Notes: generated from the letters alone by a model not told the origin. DNA of 64,000 nucleotides from JASSUD01 sp031963045 (GCA_031963045.1 JASSUK010000040.1:48757-112756), one strand, 5' to 3'; positions 54,563-63,847 are shown, counted from the stretch's first letter. Program-made: numbers and translations.

Positions 54563-55351
54563 ATGAATAATTTCAAAAAGCTCACGCTTCTTGCAGCTGC
54601 TGCGGTTTTCGCTGCATCTGCGTCGGCACAAACTGTATACGAAACTTCAGTTGATGCTCCTGCCCCACGCACAGTACCCGCTTCACAGCAGGCCACTAAC
54701 TCAAATTGGGTTAACGGCAGTGGTGAACATGCTTGGATGACTAACGGAAGCACGCGTTGCGTACGTTCAGCTGACTGGACTTCGGTAACAGCCAACAAAG
54801 GATGTGATGGCGCGATTGTAGAAAAAGCTGTCGTAGTCCCCCCTCCTGTTGATACAAGACCCATTGACGCTCCTATTGCTAGCGAAAAAGTAACCTATCA
54901 AGAAGGCGTGCTCTTTAATTTTGACAACGCAAAAGTAAAAGCTTCTGAGCAAGTCAAACTCAATGAGCTCTATGCAAAAATTAAAGGTATAGATAACCTC
55001 GAAGTCGTTGTTGTGACTGGATACACGGATGAACTGGGTTCAGCTGCTTACAATATGACGCTGTCTAAGCACCGCGCAAATGCAGTGAAACAATACCTGG
55101 TATCCAAAGGTGTGGATTCCGCACATATCTACACAGAAGGCAAAGGTAAGAGCAACCCGGTTGTCAGTGATTGCCAAGAACAAGTCGCTCAACAACCTGG
55201 CAGCCATGTAGCTAAAAAGCAAGTTCGCAATAATATGATTGGCTGTTTGGCTCCTAATCGCCGTGTTGAAATTCAAGCTGTAGGTACAGTACATGATGCA
55301 CAGCCCCAAGTTGTGAATGATGCACAGCCTGATGGTGGCGTGATGCAATAA
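54563..55351 (+). CDS. ompA: OmpA-family outer membrane protein
   Basis: Peptidoglycan-associated OmpA-family protein of 262 residues. Signal peptide MNNFKKLTLLAAAAVFAASA then SAQ. The N-terminal 100 residues are small and do not look like a full eight-strand barrel. The C-terminal OmpA domain (LFNFDNAKVKA, GYTDELGSAAYNMTLSKHRA, NRRVEI) binds peptidoglycan and contains a loop with two Cys. A Gln/Asp/Val-rich tail follows. GAGAGG lies about 7 nt before the ATG. ompA-ubiG-gph is a conserved trio. Confidence 0.93.
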   Translation: MNNFKKLTLLAAAAVFAASASAQTVYETSVDAPAPRTVPASQQATNSNWVNGSGEHAWMTNGSTRCVRSADWTSVTANKGCDGAIVEKAVVVPPPVDTRPIDAPIASEKVTYQEGVLFNFDNAKVKASEQVKLNELYAKIKGIDNLEVVVVTGYTDELGSAAYNMTLSKHRANAVKQYLVSKGVDSAHIYTEGKGKSNPVVSDCQEQVAQQPGSHVAKKQVRNNMIGCLAPNRRVEIQAVGTVHDAQPQVVNDAQPDGGVMQ

Positions 55352-55432
55352 ATATATTTACAGTAGCCACACACTTTATATAGACAGCGTTTCTAGTAGT
55401 GTGGCCTCTGGAATATAAAAAGCATCTAAAGA

Positions 55433-55464
55433 AGCCCTGCCTGATATGCTCAGCAGGGCTTTTT
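55433..55464 (+). terminator. Terminator after ompA
   Basis: AGCCCTGC (55433-55440) / GCAGGGCT (55453-55460) with TTTTT. A second hairpin GCCACAC...GTGTGGC lies just upstream (about 55366-55405). Confidence 0.85.
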
Positions 55465-55504
55465 CAATATGCTCCTTCAAAATCTCCTAGTTTTCTGAAA
55501 AGCC

Positions 55505-56242
55505 ATGACGAAAATTTCCCTTTTGCTAGGCAATGCAGACCCCAAAGAGCTTCAGAAATTTAGCGCGCTATCCACACGTTGGTGGGATGTACACGCTGAA
55601 TTTAAAGCATTACATGCGCTCAATCCTGTACGACTTAATTGGATGATGAATCATGTTAATTTGTTGGGAAAACAGATTGTAGATGTAGGTTGCGGTGGCG
55701 GAATTCTGGCTGAGTCAATGGCAAAATGTGGCGCACAGGTCCTAGGCATTGACCTTTCAGAAGCCGGATTAGCTGCAGCACAACATCATTTTGAGCACAC
55801 TACCAAGCCGCTCGCACCTGCATTGGATTTGCGTTATGAATCTATCTCTGCAGAAGTACTAGCCGCTAGAGAAGCTGGAACCTACGATGTAGTTACCTGC
55901 ATGGAAATGCTAGAGCATGTTCCGGATCCCGCTTCCATCGTTAACGCGTGTGCCGCCCTTGTAAAGCCAGGAGGCTGGATCTTTTTCTCTACGCTTGATC
56001 GATCACTCAAAGCGTATTTGCTCGCTATCATTGGAGCAGAATATATTGCTGGCCTGCTCCCTCGAGGCACACATGACTACGAGCGCTTTATCCGCCCTGC
56101 AGAATTAGCTGCTTTTGCAAGACAAGCGGGGCTATGCGTCAAAACACTTAGCGGGGCAAGCTATCATCCGCTTGAAAATCGCTTCTCCCTATCGCCGTCT
56201 ATCAATGCAAATTATTTATTAGCTTGTTATAAGCCCGTGTAG
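55505..56242 (+). CDS. ubiG: Ubiquinone biosynthesis O-methyltransferase UbiG
   Basis: SAM-dependent methyltransferase performing both O-methylations of ubiquinone synthesis. 245 residues. NADPKELQKFSALSTRWWD is the UbiG entry signature; motif I VDVGCGGGILAESMA, the following acidic residue in GIDLS, VVTCMEMLEHVPDP and the C-terminal YHPLENRF are present. It stops at a TAG that is the first triplet of the following REP palindrome. Confidence 0.95.
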   Translation: MTKISLLLGNADPKELQKFSALSTRWWDVHAEFKALHALNPVRLNWMMNHVNLLGKQIVDVGCGGGILAESMAKCGAQVLGIDLSEAGLAAAQHHFEHTTKPLAPALDLRYESISAEVLAAREAGTYDVVTCMEMLEHVPDPASIVNACAALVKPGGWIFFSTLDRSLKAYLLAIIGAEYIAGLLPRGTHDYERFIRPAELAAFARQAGLCVKTLSGASYHPLENRFSLSPSINANYLLACYKPV

Positions 56243-56459
56243 GTTGGTGGTGAGGCACGAACCCCAACATGCGCACCACAGCCCTCTTGAAAGCCTGCTT
56301 GATGATTACAAAAGCAAAGATTATAAGTAAGTGGCGCGCATGTTGGGGTTCGTGCCTCACCACCAACCTACCATTCTAAAACCTGGATATGCATATCAAA
56401 AGCGATGGTTACACGTCGATGGTGTGCATGTTGGGGTTCCTTCGTCACCACCAACCTAC
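56239..56459. repeat. REP-like array, one and a half copies (ubiG/gph gap)
   Basis: Complete copy 56239-56371 (GTAGGTTGGTGGTGAGGCAC ... GTGCCTCACCACCAACCTAC), then a right half ending CCAACCTAC at 56459. It supplies the ubiG stop and fills the ubiG-gph gap. Confidence 0.92.
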
Positions 56460-56475
56460 CGTCCTTCCCCCTATT

Positions 56476-57156
56476 ATGCAGATTTCAGCCATTCTCTTTG
56501 ACCTTGATGGCACACTGGTGGATACCGCTCCCGATCTAGTTCAAATTACTAATGACATGCGCCACCATCGCGGGTTGGATGCGTTGCCATTTGAGATGCT
56601 TCGACATAAGGCGTCTGCAGGGATTGCAGGGCTGTTGGGCGCTGCTTTTGGAATAGAGCCTACCCACGCTGATTTTGGAACCATGCGCGCGGAATTTTTA
56701 GCGCGCTATTCTGGAGACATTTGCGTTCAAACTACCCTCTTCCCAGGCATGGAAAGCCTTCTATCTGCAATCGAAGCGCAAGGCTTACCCTGGGGCATAG
56801 TTACCAATAAACTGGCCCATTTAGCGCAATCCCTTCTGGAAAAACTCAACCTCCATACTCGCACAGCTTGCTTAGTGGGAGCCGACACCACCGCCTATCC
56901 CAAGCCTCATCCTGCTCCCTTACTGTATGCGGCTGAAAAACTTCAAATAGACCCCGCTACGGCCGTCTATATAGGCGATGATTTACGCGACATTCAAGCT
57001 GGCCGCGCCGCAGGGATGTCTACTATCGCTGCGGCCTACGGTTATTGTGGATCGCCTACTCCTCCAGAGAGCTGGGCCGCGGACTATATTGTCTACTCTG
57101 TTGCTGAGTTACATACTCTTCTGAACCGCTATTTACGCTCCCATGCCACTGCTTAG
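56476..57156 (+). CDS. gph: Phosphoglycolate phosphatase
   Basis: HAD-superfamily hydrolase removing phosphate from 2-phosphoglycolate, a by-product of DNA repair and metabolism. 226 residues. FDLDGTLVDT (catalytic Asp pair) near the N-terminus, GIVTNKLAHLAQ (Thr motif), ADTTAYPKPHPAPLL (Lys motif) and VYIGDDLRDIQAGRAAGM (acidic motif). ATG 56476 is used; the frame is open upstream but through REP sequence. Third gene of the ompA-ubiG-gph block. Confidence 0.94.
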   Translation: MQISAILFDLDGTLVDTAPDLVQITNDMRHHRGLDALPFEMLRHKASAGIAGLLGAAFGIEPTHADFGTMRAEFLARYSGDICVQTTLFPGMESLLSAIEAQGLPWGIVTNKLAHLAQSLLEKLNLHTRTACLVGADTTAYPKPHPAPLLYAAEKLQIDPATAVYIGDDLRDIQAGRAAGMSTIAAAYGYCGSPTPPESWAADYIVYSVAELHTLLNRYLRSHATA

Positions 57157-57322
57157 AGCACTTTCATTTTGATGGAGCGCCACAGGTATCCGCTCCAGAG
57201 CGGGCACGACTGGAATTGCTCAGCGATGTCGGTCTTCGCCAAACGCTCCAGGAGGCCCGTGAACTCGTCAGGAACACTTACGGGTCGACTCAGCTTTGCG
57301 CAGGTGAATTTGTCGGCCATTG

Positions 57323-57360
57323 CCACGGTGTCGTAAAACAGATGTTTTACGACACCGTGG
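57323..57360. repeat. Perfect 38-bp palindrome downstream of the NACHT gene
   Basis: Two perfect 18-bp arms CCACGGTGTCGTAAAACA / TGTTTTACGACACCGTGG separated by GA. There is no T-run on either side, so it is not a classical terminator. Confidence 0.9.
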
Positions 57361-57385
57361 GCAGAGCAAGCAAGCACATCCGCTA

Positions 57386-60300
57386 TTATGCGAAACCCTT
57401 GATTAACCCTAAAACCTTTTTTCTGGTGGACAGATGAGGAGAAGTCTGTATGCCTCGATCCGTCTTCGAAAGCCCCCATTGCGTTTGACTGATAGAAGGA
57501 ACAACCAGTGCCTCCTCCCCATTTTGTGCGTCCGGCTGCTCGACTTGGTCTCTCGTGCTTAGGTAAGGAGCGAAAGGAATACCTGCAGCCTGCTGGGCGT
57601 GTTGAACCGCTTGCCTGAATTCGGTTTCCTGGTCGAGACCCCCAAAGGGAACAGCCTGCAGACCTTGAGCGGTATAGAAATACAGGGTGCCGTCCTGTAT
57701 ATAGAAAGGCGCACTTTGATCAAAGCGTTGTTCAAGTAAGTATTCTTTATAGATCCATTCTACCTTCTGCCTATTAAGCGTTGGCAATAAGTGATAGTAC
57801 GTCAAGCGGTGTCTGCCTAACGCCTCAGCAGCGAGGCCCCTCGCGCCCCTGTCCTCATCCTTCGCCAGCGCGATCAAGGCCAGCACGGCCGGCTCCGGTA
57901 ACGAAGACTGCTTGCCTAACGCCTCAGCAGCGCGGCCCCTCACGTCTTTGTTTTCGTCCTTCGCCAGCGCGATCAAGGCCAGCAGGGCCGGCTCCGGTAA
58001 CGAAGACTGCTTGCCTAACGCCTCAGCAGCGCGGCCCCTCACGTCTTCGTTTTCGTCCTTCGCCAGCGCGATCAAGGCCAGCAGGGCCGACTCCGATAAC
58101 GAAGGCTGCTTGCCTAACGCCTTAGCAACGCTGTGCTTTTCGTACCAGTTCCCGTCCTTCGCCAGCGTGATCAAGGCCAGCAGGGCCGACTCTGGTAACG
58201 AAGACTGATTACCCAACGCCTCAGCAGCGCTGCTCATCACTTCATAGTCCTCGCCCTCCAGCAACGCGATCAAGGCCAGCAGGGCCGACTCCGATAACGA
58301 AGGCTGCTTGCCTAACGCCTTAGCAACGCTGTGCTTTTCGTACCAGTTCCCGTCCTTCGCCAGCGTGATCAAGGCCAGCAGGGCCGACTCTGGTAACGAA
58401 GACTGATTACCCAACGCCTCAGCAGCGCTGCTCATCACTTCATAGTCCTCGCCCTCCAGCAACGCGATCAAGGCCCGCAGGGCCGGCTCCGGTAACGAAG
58501 ACTGCTGGCCTAACACCTCAGCAGCGCTGTGCCTCACGTACGCACGCTCGTCCTTCGCCAGCGCGAGCAAGGCCAGCAGGGTCGACTCTGATAACGAAGT
58601 CTGCTGGCCTAACGCCTTAGCAGCGCTGCGCCTCATGTCCCCGTACACCATCCCGCGCTCGTACTGGTGCCGGCTCGCGTACGGGTCCATCGGGTCCACC
58701 CTCTCGTCATCGTCCTCATCCTTCAACAGCGCGAGCAAGGCCAGCAGGGCCGACTCCGGTAACGAAGACTGCTTGCCTAACGCCTCAGCAGCGCGGCCCC
58801 TCACGTACCGGTTCTCGTCCTTCGCCAGCGCGAGCAAGGCTAGCAGGGCCGGCTCCGGTAACAAAGATTGCTTGCCTAACGCCTCAGCAGCGCGACGCCT
58901 CACGTACGCATGCTCGTCCTTCGCCAGCGCGGTCAAGGCCAGCAGGGCTGACTCCGGTAACGAAGACTGCTTGCCTAACGTCTGAGTAGCGCTGCTCCTC
59001 ATGTTCCTGTACGCGTTTCTTTGCTCGTACTCGTTCCAGCGCACCCTCCCGTTCCCGTCATCGTCCTCATCCTTCAGCAGCGCGATCAAGGCCAGCAGGG
59101 CCGGCTCCGGTAACGAAGACTGCTTGCCTAACGCCTCAGCAGCGCCACGCCTCACGTACGCACACTCGTCCTTCGCCAGCGCGATCAAGGCCTGCAGGGC
59201 CGACTCCGGTAATGAAGACTGCTGGCCTAACGCCTCAGCAGCGCGACGCCTCACGTACGCATGCTCGTCCTTCGCCAGCGCGATCAAGGCCAGCAGAGCC
59301 GACTCCGGTAACGAAGACTGCTTGCATAACGCCTCAGTAGCGTAGCGCCTCATGTCCCCGTGCACGTTCCTGTACACCGTCCCGCACTCGTCCTGGTACC
59401 TGTACTCGCACGGACCCATCAGGTCCGTCAACCCGTCCCCGTCATCGTCCCCATCCTTCAGCAGCGCGATCAAGGCCAGCAGGGCCGACTCCGGTAACGA
59501 AGACTGCTTGCATAACACCTTAGCAGCGAGGCCCTTCACGATTTCGCTCTTGTCCTTCACCAGCGCAACCAAGGCCAGCAGGGCCGCCGGTGACGAAGAC
59601 TGCTGGCCTCCTAACGCCTCAGCAGCGAGGCCCCTCACGTACCGGTTCTCGTCCTTCGCCATCGCAAGCAAGGCCAGCAGGGCCGACTCCGGTAACGAAG
59701 ACTGCTTGCATAACGCATCAGCAGCGCAGTCCCTCACGCCCTCGTTCTCGTTCTTGTCCTTCAGCAGCGCGATCAAGGCCAGCAGAGCCGACTCCGGTAA
59801 CGAAGACTGCTGGCCTAACGCCCCAGCAGCGCGGCGCCTTACGTTCTCTTCCTCGTCCTTCAGCAGCGCGATCAAGGCCAGCAGAGCCGACTCCGGGAAT
59901 GAAGACTGCTTGCCTAACGCATAAGCAGCGCTGTGCCTTACGTTCCTGTCCTCGTCCTTCGCCAGCGTGAGCAAGGCCAGCAGGGCCGACTCTGGTAACG
60001 AAGACTGCTGGCCTAACGCCCTAGCAGCGCTGCGCCTCACGTCATTGTACTCGTCCTTCAGCAGCGCGATCAAGGCCAGCAGGGCCGACTCCGGGAATGA
60101 AGACTGCGGGCCTAACGCCCCAGCAGCGCTGCGCCTCACGTCACTGTACTCGTCCTTCAGCAGCGCGATCAAGGCCAGCAGGGCCGACTCCGGGAATGAA
60201 GACTGCTTGCCTAACGCATCAGCAGCGCGGAGCCTCACGCCCTCGTTCTCATCCTTCGTCAGCGCGATCAAGGCCAGCAGGGCCGACTCCGGTAACAAAG

Positions 60301-63300
60301 ATTGCTTGCCTAACGCCTCAGCAGCGCGGTATCCCACGTACCAGTCCTTGTCCTTCGCCAGCGCGATCAAGGCCTGCAGGGCTGGCTCCGATAAAGCAGA
60401 TCGATATCCAAATGCGGTTGCAACCGCTCCTTTTGTTTGCGCTAATGCCGTCTTCTGAAGGCACTGGAGCAATACGTGCTCGGGAAACGTGGGCTGAACC
60501 GCGAGTGTGCATTCTTTTCTCTGGCCGATTTCTAATTGCAGCCATTGCGTTAAACCTTGCTCCAGCCGGTCTCGGATTTCGGGCGACAGTCCCATGCCAG
60601 GCGCACGGGACGCTTCATGCAGGCAGCTCATGATGAGGCGCTGATGATGCGCACCGAACAAATCACGTGGTTCGGCTTCGAGCAAAGTAAAGAACCGATG
60701 CAGGGCTTCTCCGCGCAACAGACCTGCAACAAACCACCACAGAATCTCATAGCGCGGGTTGTATTTATGTTGACGAACAAATGCTTCAGGTGTTGCTTTC
60801 GTCCACCTCTTCGTGTCGACAGACAGCAGGTTGATCTCACGGCCCGCTTCCCAATGCCCCACAAAATGCTTGGCCGCAAAGAATTCCTGAAACGTCAAAT
60901 GCATGAAGTGGTAGCTGCGTTGGCGCTCCCTTGCATCATCGGTATGCAGGAACGAGAATTTTTTGAGGTTAGCTTCTAGCGTAAGGGAGAGATTTACTCC
61001 TTGTATCTCAAGCTGCTCAATCAGCGCATGCAGATCACGATGATGGAATTCAATTTGATTACGCTGTAATCCGCTAAAAGCTAAGGCGCTCAGAAAATCA
61101 TGCTCGGCTTTCACCAATTTCTCGATACGGGATGGCCTTTCAAGTGCGTTAATCTGGCTCACGGTTAACCGTTCTCCTCCTTCCCGCTTGCCCAAACGCA
61201 GCATATCCTTGCGCCACAATTTGTTTATCATGGCTTGATATAAAGCGGTAATAGTCATCGCACCGGGTGCCCCTTTTTGCATGCGCTTGATTTCATCCCA
61301 GCTGTAACAAAGCGCGTCTAACTGGATGGGCACATTGACCAGGCCTTGGATAAAGGGGTTGGCTTGGATGAAGTGCTTTACCTCCTGAGCGTCCGAAGCG
61401 GTCATCATGTCTCGATGGTCGAGATACGCAGTGACATTTTCCGGGCTAAAGCCCACGGTCTCCAATTCCAAATCCATTGCGTGAGCCTGCTTCAACTCCA
61501 CATAAGGCCGGGAGGTAATCAGCACCGCAGGCTGATTGAGCAACTGGGTGAGAAACGCGGACATCGGTTCGTGCTCTCCCCATTCCTGGGCGACCTCATC
61601 CCAGCCATCGAGCACAAAGAGGGTTCTTTCTTTGGCCGGTCCGTTGATGTGTACTTCGAGTGCCTTGGCTAAATCCAGACCATTGGGGTAATTCTGAAAA
61701 TAGGTTTCATGAAACAAGGTGGCCAGATCACAGCTTGATTTGCCCTTGAGCGTGCGCAGCGGGACCCACAGCAGCCAGTCAAAGCGATCCCGCCACTGTG
61801 CTTTTTGGGTGTACTCGTAGACAATCTTTTTGGATAAAGTCGTTTTGCCCACGCCAGCCCGACCTCGAATCAGTATCCGTTGGGAGGTCATGGTCTTGCC
61901 ATCGCTTAATTTTCGGGGATCAAACAGCTTCTCGAGTAGAACTAATTTCTGTTTATTGGAATCGATCGCCTCGAAACTCGGTAAGCGATGAAAGTAGTTT
62001 TGCGCGGCTGCTTCCTCTTCAGACGGGTTCTCTTCTCCCTCTTTAGGTTGCTTCTCTTCCTTGCGCGCTTTCTCGTGTTCCACTATCGCCAGATTGATAT
62101 AGCAGTCTTTCATCGAGAGCGGCGGACCGGACAGCCTCTGAATCGCTAGACGGTCAAGGGAGGCATAGCGGTTTAAGGCCGTGCGCAGCGTGTGCGCGTC
62201 TACCTGCGCCCGCAGCGTTTGCAGCGTGGCCTGGACATTCTGGGAGATCTGCCCCCATACGCGAATATATTCCGCCGCCTTAGGTACCGATGCTTCGCCG
62301 TTTAAGCGCTTGATCAAGTCGCTATACGCGGTCCAAAATGTACGCAGCAGCGCTTCTGCACCATGTTGCGCTAGCAACCGCTCCAACAACTTAAAGAAAA
62401 CCAGATGACGGCCCTGATGCTGGTACACAGCCTGACCGCTCGCCTGCTGCGAGGCAAAGCGGGGCATATCTTCAATGCGCACCGTAGTGGCTTCGACCAA
62501 ATCCTGAACGCAAAGTGCATACCCATTGGCACATAGCGAGACCGGAATGATGCCGTGCTGATCCAAATAGTCCGTGCGGATTTTTAAAAAGGCCATTTCC
62601 GTCAAGACATGATGAAAGTCCGCTTGTTGGGAATACGTATTGACCACCTTCCGTATTTCGGCTTCGGCTCGCGCGGGGTTTTGCTGAGCCAGTCCGTAGG
62701 CTTTTTTCAGGTCTTTGCAATAGGCTTGATAGTGTTTCCCAGCTTCTCCCCATTGCAGATAGTGCCCTAAGACCTGCGAACCACAGACAATCACTTTGTC
62801 GACTGGTTGGATCCCGCCTATGGCGGTGGGCAACAAACACAGCTGGCTGGTGAGAATATCGTCCACCCTGGCCGTGTCTTCTCGAGTGCTTAACGCAGCC
62901 GGCGCTTGCAACCCCTTTGGCCGCTGATCGGAATAGAGATTAACGCCTAGCTTGACCAGGTGATCAATCAGAAATTTCGACGTGCCTGCATCTGCCATGC
63001 CGTAATGCGGGTTGTCATGGGCATAGACTAAAAAGGCACTGGGCCATACGCTCGATAAATCCAAGCTCTGAAACGTCTGCAGTATTTCCGCAAACAGCTG
63101 GTTCACCAAGTCATTCTTTTCCTCGATGCCTTCGAGCATGCGTGGCGAGAGTGTTGCGTTCTGGGCAGGTTCAGCCAATGTGGATGGGATATCGGCGGGA
63201 ATGGAAGAGGAAGAGCTGACGGCAGAGGGTGGAGCAGAAACATGCAAGGTCTCGCTGGTCTGCGCGGTGGCGGTCGGCCGGTTCGTCAGCGCAGCCGGGT

Positions 63301-63667
63301 GCAGCGCTGCATAGGCCGATAGACTGCTTGGCTGAGAGGTTAGGCCGGGATGGCCCCACTTTTGCGCTTTTTTATAGCTCGCCTGCGCCTTATTGTGTTG
63401 CCCTAACTGCTCTAACACTTTGCCATGCTCAAAATAAACAGCGGCGATTTTATCCCGCAGGGTTTGATCTGCTAGGGTTTCAGCGGCATCCGCGTTTCTC
63501 AAGGCTTTTTTCATCTGAGATAACGAGGCTTGTGCATCGTCGCATAAGATCAACGCTATTTTTGGATTTGTGTGCTTGCGAGCAAACTCTAAAAAATCGT
63601 TGGCGAGATCCAATACTTCCGATGGCGAAAGCGTGCTGCGTGATGACGAAAAGATGCTGCCCAACAT
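57386..63667 (-). CDS. Giant TIR/SEFIR-like, NACHT and HEAT-repeat protein (NLR-like)
   Basis: 2,093 residues. An N-terminal helical segment (about 1-110) and Ser/Pro linker are followed by a TIR/SEFIR-like region (about 205-400): AFLVYAHD, LVKLGVNLYSDQ, VDKVIVCGSQVL and a later HGIIPVSL. The NACHT NTPase has Walker A GRAGVGKTT (602-610), Walker B LFVLDGWDE (683-691), a VLITSRPY sensor and a downstream helical NLR-like part with FMHLTFQEFFAAKHF. Then come 24 HEAT-like repeats (1090-1953) of consensus SSLPESALLALIALAKDE then VRxxAAEALGKQ, and a unique 140-residue C-terminus. ATG 63667 has AGGGGAAG upstream. Architecture matches STAND/NLR immune-type ATPases; whether it is antiphage, regulatory or host-directed is open. 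Confidence 0.9.
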   Translation of the reverse strand: MLGSIFSSSRSTLSPSEVLDLANDFLEFARKHTNPKIALILCDDAQASLSQMKKALRNADAAETLADQTLRDKIAAVYFEHGKVLEQLGQHNKAQASYKKAQKWGHPGLTSQPSSLSAYAALHPAALTNRPTATAQTSETLHVSAPPSAVSSSSSIPADIPSTLAEPAQNATLSPRMLEGIEEKNDLVNQLFAEILQTFQSLDLSSVWPSAFLVYAHDNPHYGMADAGTSKFLIDHLVKLGVNLYSDQRPKGLQAPAALSTREDTARVDDILTSQLCLLPTAIGGIQPVDKVIVCGSQVLGHYLQWGEAGKHYQAYCKDLKKAYGLAQQNPARAEAEIRKVVNTYSQQADFHHVLTEMAFLKIRTDYLDQHGIIPVSLCANGYALCVQDLVEATTVRIEDMPRFASQQASGQAVYQHQGRHLVFFKLLERLLAQHGAEALLRTFWTAYSDLIKRLNGEASVPKAAEYIRVWGQISQNVQATLQTLRAQVDAHTLRTALNRYASLDRLAIQRLSGPPLSMKDCYINLAIVEHEKARKEEKQPKEGEENPSEEEAAAQNYFHRLPSFEAIDSNKQKLVLLEKLFDPRKLSDGKTMTSQRILIRGRAGVGKTTLSKKIVYEYTQKAQWRDRFDWLLWVPLRTLKGKSSCDLATLFHETYFQNYPNGLDLAKALEVHINGPAKERTLFVLDGWDEVAQEWGEHEPMSAFLTQLLNQPAVLITSRPYVELKQAHAMDLELETVGFSPENVTAYLDHRDMMTASDAQEVKHFIQANPFIQGLVNVPIQLDALCYSWDEIKRMQKGAPGAMTITALYQAMINKLWRKDMLRLGKREGGERLTVSQINALERPSRIEKLVKAEHDFLSALAFSGLQRNQIEFHHRDLHALIEQLEIQGVNLSLTLEANLKKFSFLHTDDARERQRSYHFMHLTFQEFFAAKHFVGHWEAGREINLLSVDTKRWTKATPEAFVRQHKYNPRYEILWWFVAGLLRGEALHRFFTLLEAEPRDLFGAHHQRLIMSCLHEASRAPGMGLSPEIRDRLEQGLTQWLQLEIGQRKECTLAVQPTFPEHVLLQCLQKTALAQTKGAVATAFGYRSALSEPALQALIALAKDKDWYVGYRAAEALGKQSLLPESALLALIALTKDENEGVRLRAADALGKQSSFPESALLALIALLKDEYSDVRRSAAGALGPQSSFPESALLALIALLKDEYNDVRRSAARALGQQSSLPESALLALLTLAKDEDRNVRHSAAYALGKQSSFPESALLALIALLKDEEENVRRRAAGALGQQSSLPESALLALIALLKDKNENEGVRDCAADALCKQSSLPESALLALLAMAKDENRYVRGLAAEALGGQQSSSPAALLALVALVKDKSEIVKGLAAKVLCKQSSLPESALLALIALLKDGDDDGDGLTDLMGPCEYRYQDECGTVYRNVHGDMRRYATEALCKQSSLPESALLALIALAKDEHAYVRRRAAEALGQQSSLPESALQALIALAKDECAYVRRGAAEALGKQSSLPEPALLALIALLKDEDDDGNGRVRWNEYEQRNAYRNMRSSATQTLGKQSSLPESALLALTALAKDEHAYVRRRAAEALGKQSLLPEPALLALLALAKDENRYVRGRAAEALGKQSSLPESALLALLALLKDEDDDERVDPMDPYASRHQYERGMVYGDMRRSAAKALGQQTSLSESTLLALLALAKDERAYVRHSAAEVLGQQSSLPEPALRALIALLEGEDYEVMSSAAEALGNQSSLPESALLALITLAKDGNWYEKHSVAKALGKQPSLSESALLALIALLEGEDYEVMSSAAEALGNQSSLPESALLALITLAKDGNWYEKHSVAKALGKQPSLSESALLALIALAKDENEDVRGRAAEALGKQSSLPEPALLALIALAKDENKDVRGRAAEALGKQSSLPEPAVLALIALAKDEDRGARGLAAEALGRHRLTYYHLLPTLNRQKVEWIYKEYLLEQRFDQSAPFYIQDGTLYFYTAQGLQAVPFGGLDQETEFRQAVQHAQQAAGIPFAPYLSTRDQVEQPDAQNGEEALVVPSISQTQWGLSKTDRGIQTSPHLSTRKKVLGLIKGFA
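58081..58476 (-). repeat. 198-bp exact tandem duplication in the HEAT-coding part
   Basis: 58081-58278 and 58279-58476 are identical except for the last base. They encode HEAT repeats 18-19 and 20-21 (each EGEDYEVMSSAAEALGNQ plus GNWYEKHSVAKALGKQ units). Confidence 0.93.
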
Positions 63668-63847
63668 ACCACTTCCCCTTTGTTATTTTTTGTTAGGATC
63701 AAGTGCGCTAAAAGCACGATAAGTGTTAAATGATGCGCGCGCTCCTGATCAGTTTTTCTGGCACGATCGTCGAGTATATCGCCGCTTTTCCGGTTCAGTC
63801 ACCAATGGAGCGCGTAATCTGGACATTGCTTAAAAAAAGCTCCCATT

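Noticed and set aside
56389..56475. N-terminal extension of gph
   Set aside because: It is REP arm sequence; QISAILFDLDGT is the conserved start.
57153..57479. 108-codon minus-strand frame and overlapping plus-strand frame beside gph
   Set aside because: It overlaps the NACHT gene and gph ends, contains the 38-bp palindrome, and shows no family or ribosome site.
57840..60400. Regular ~99-bp direct repeats that could look like a CRISPR-type array
   Set aside because: Units are contiguous, in frame, and translate to HEAT repeats; there are no unique spacers.
57781..60633. Several plus-strand open frames rich in Arg/Ser/Pro
   Set aside because: They are antisense shadows of the 99-bp HEAT-coding repeats; periodic composition keeps the opposite frames open.
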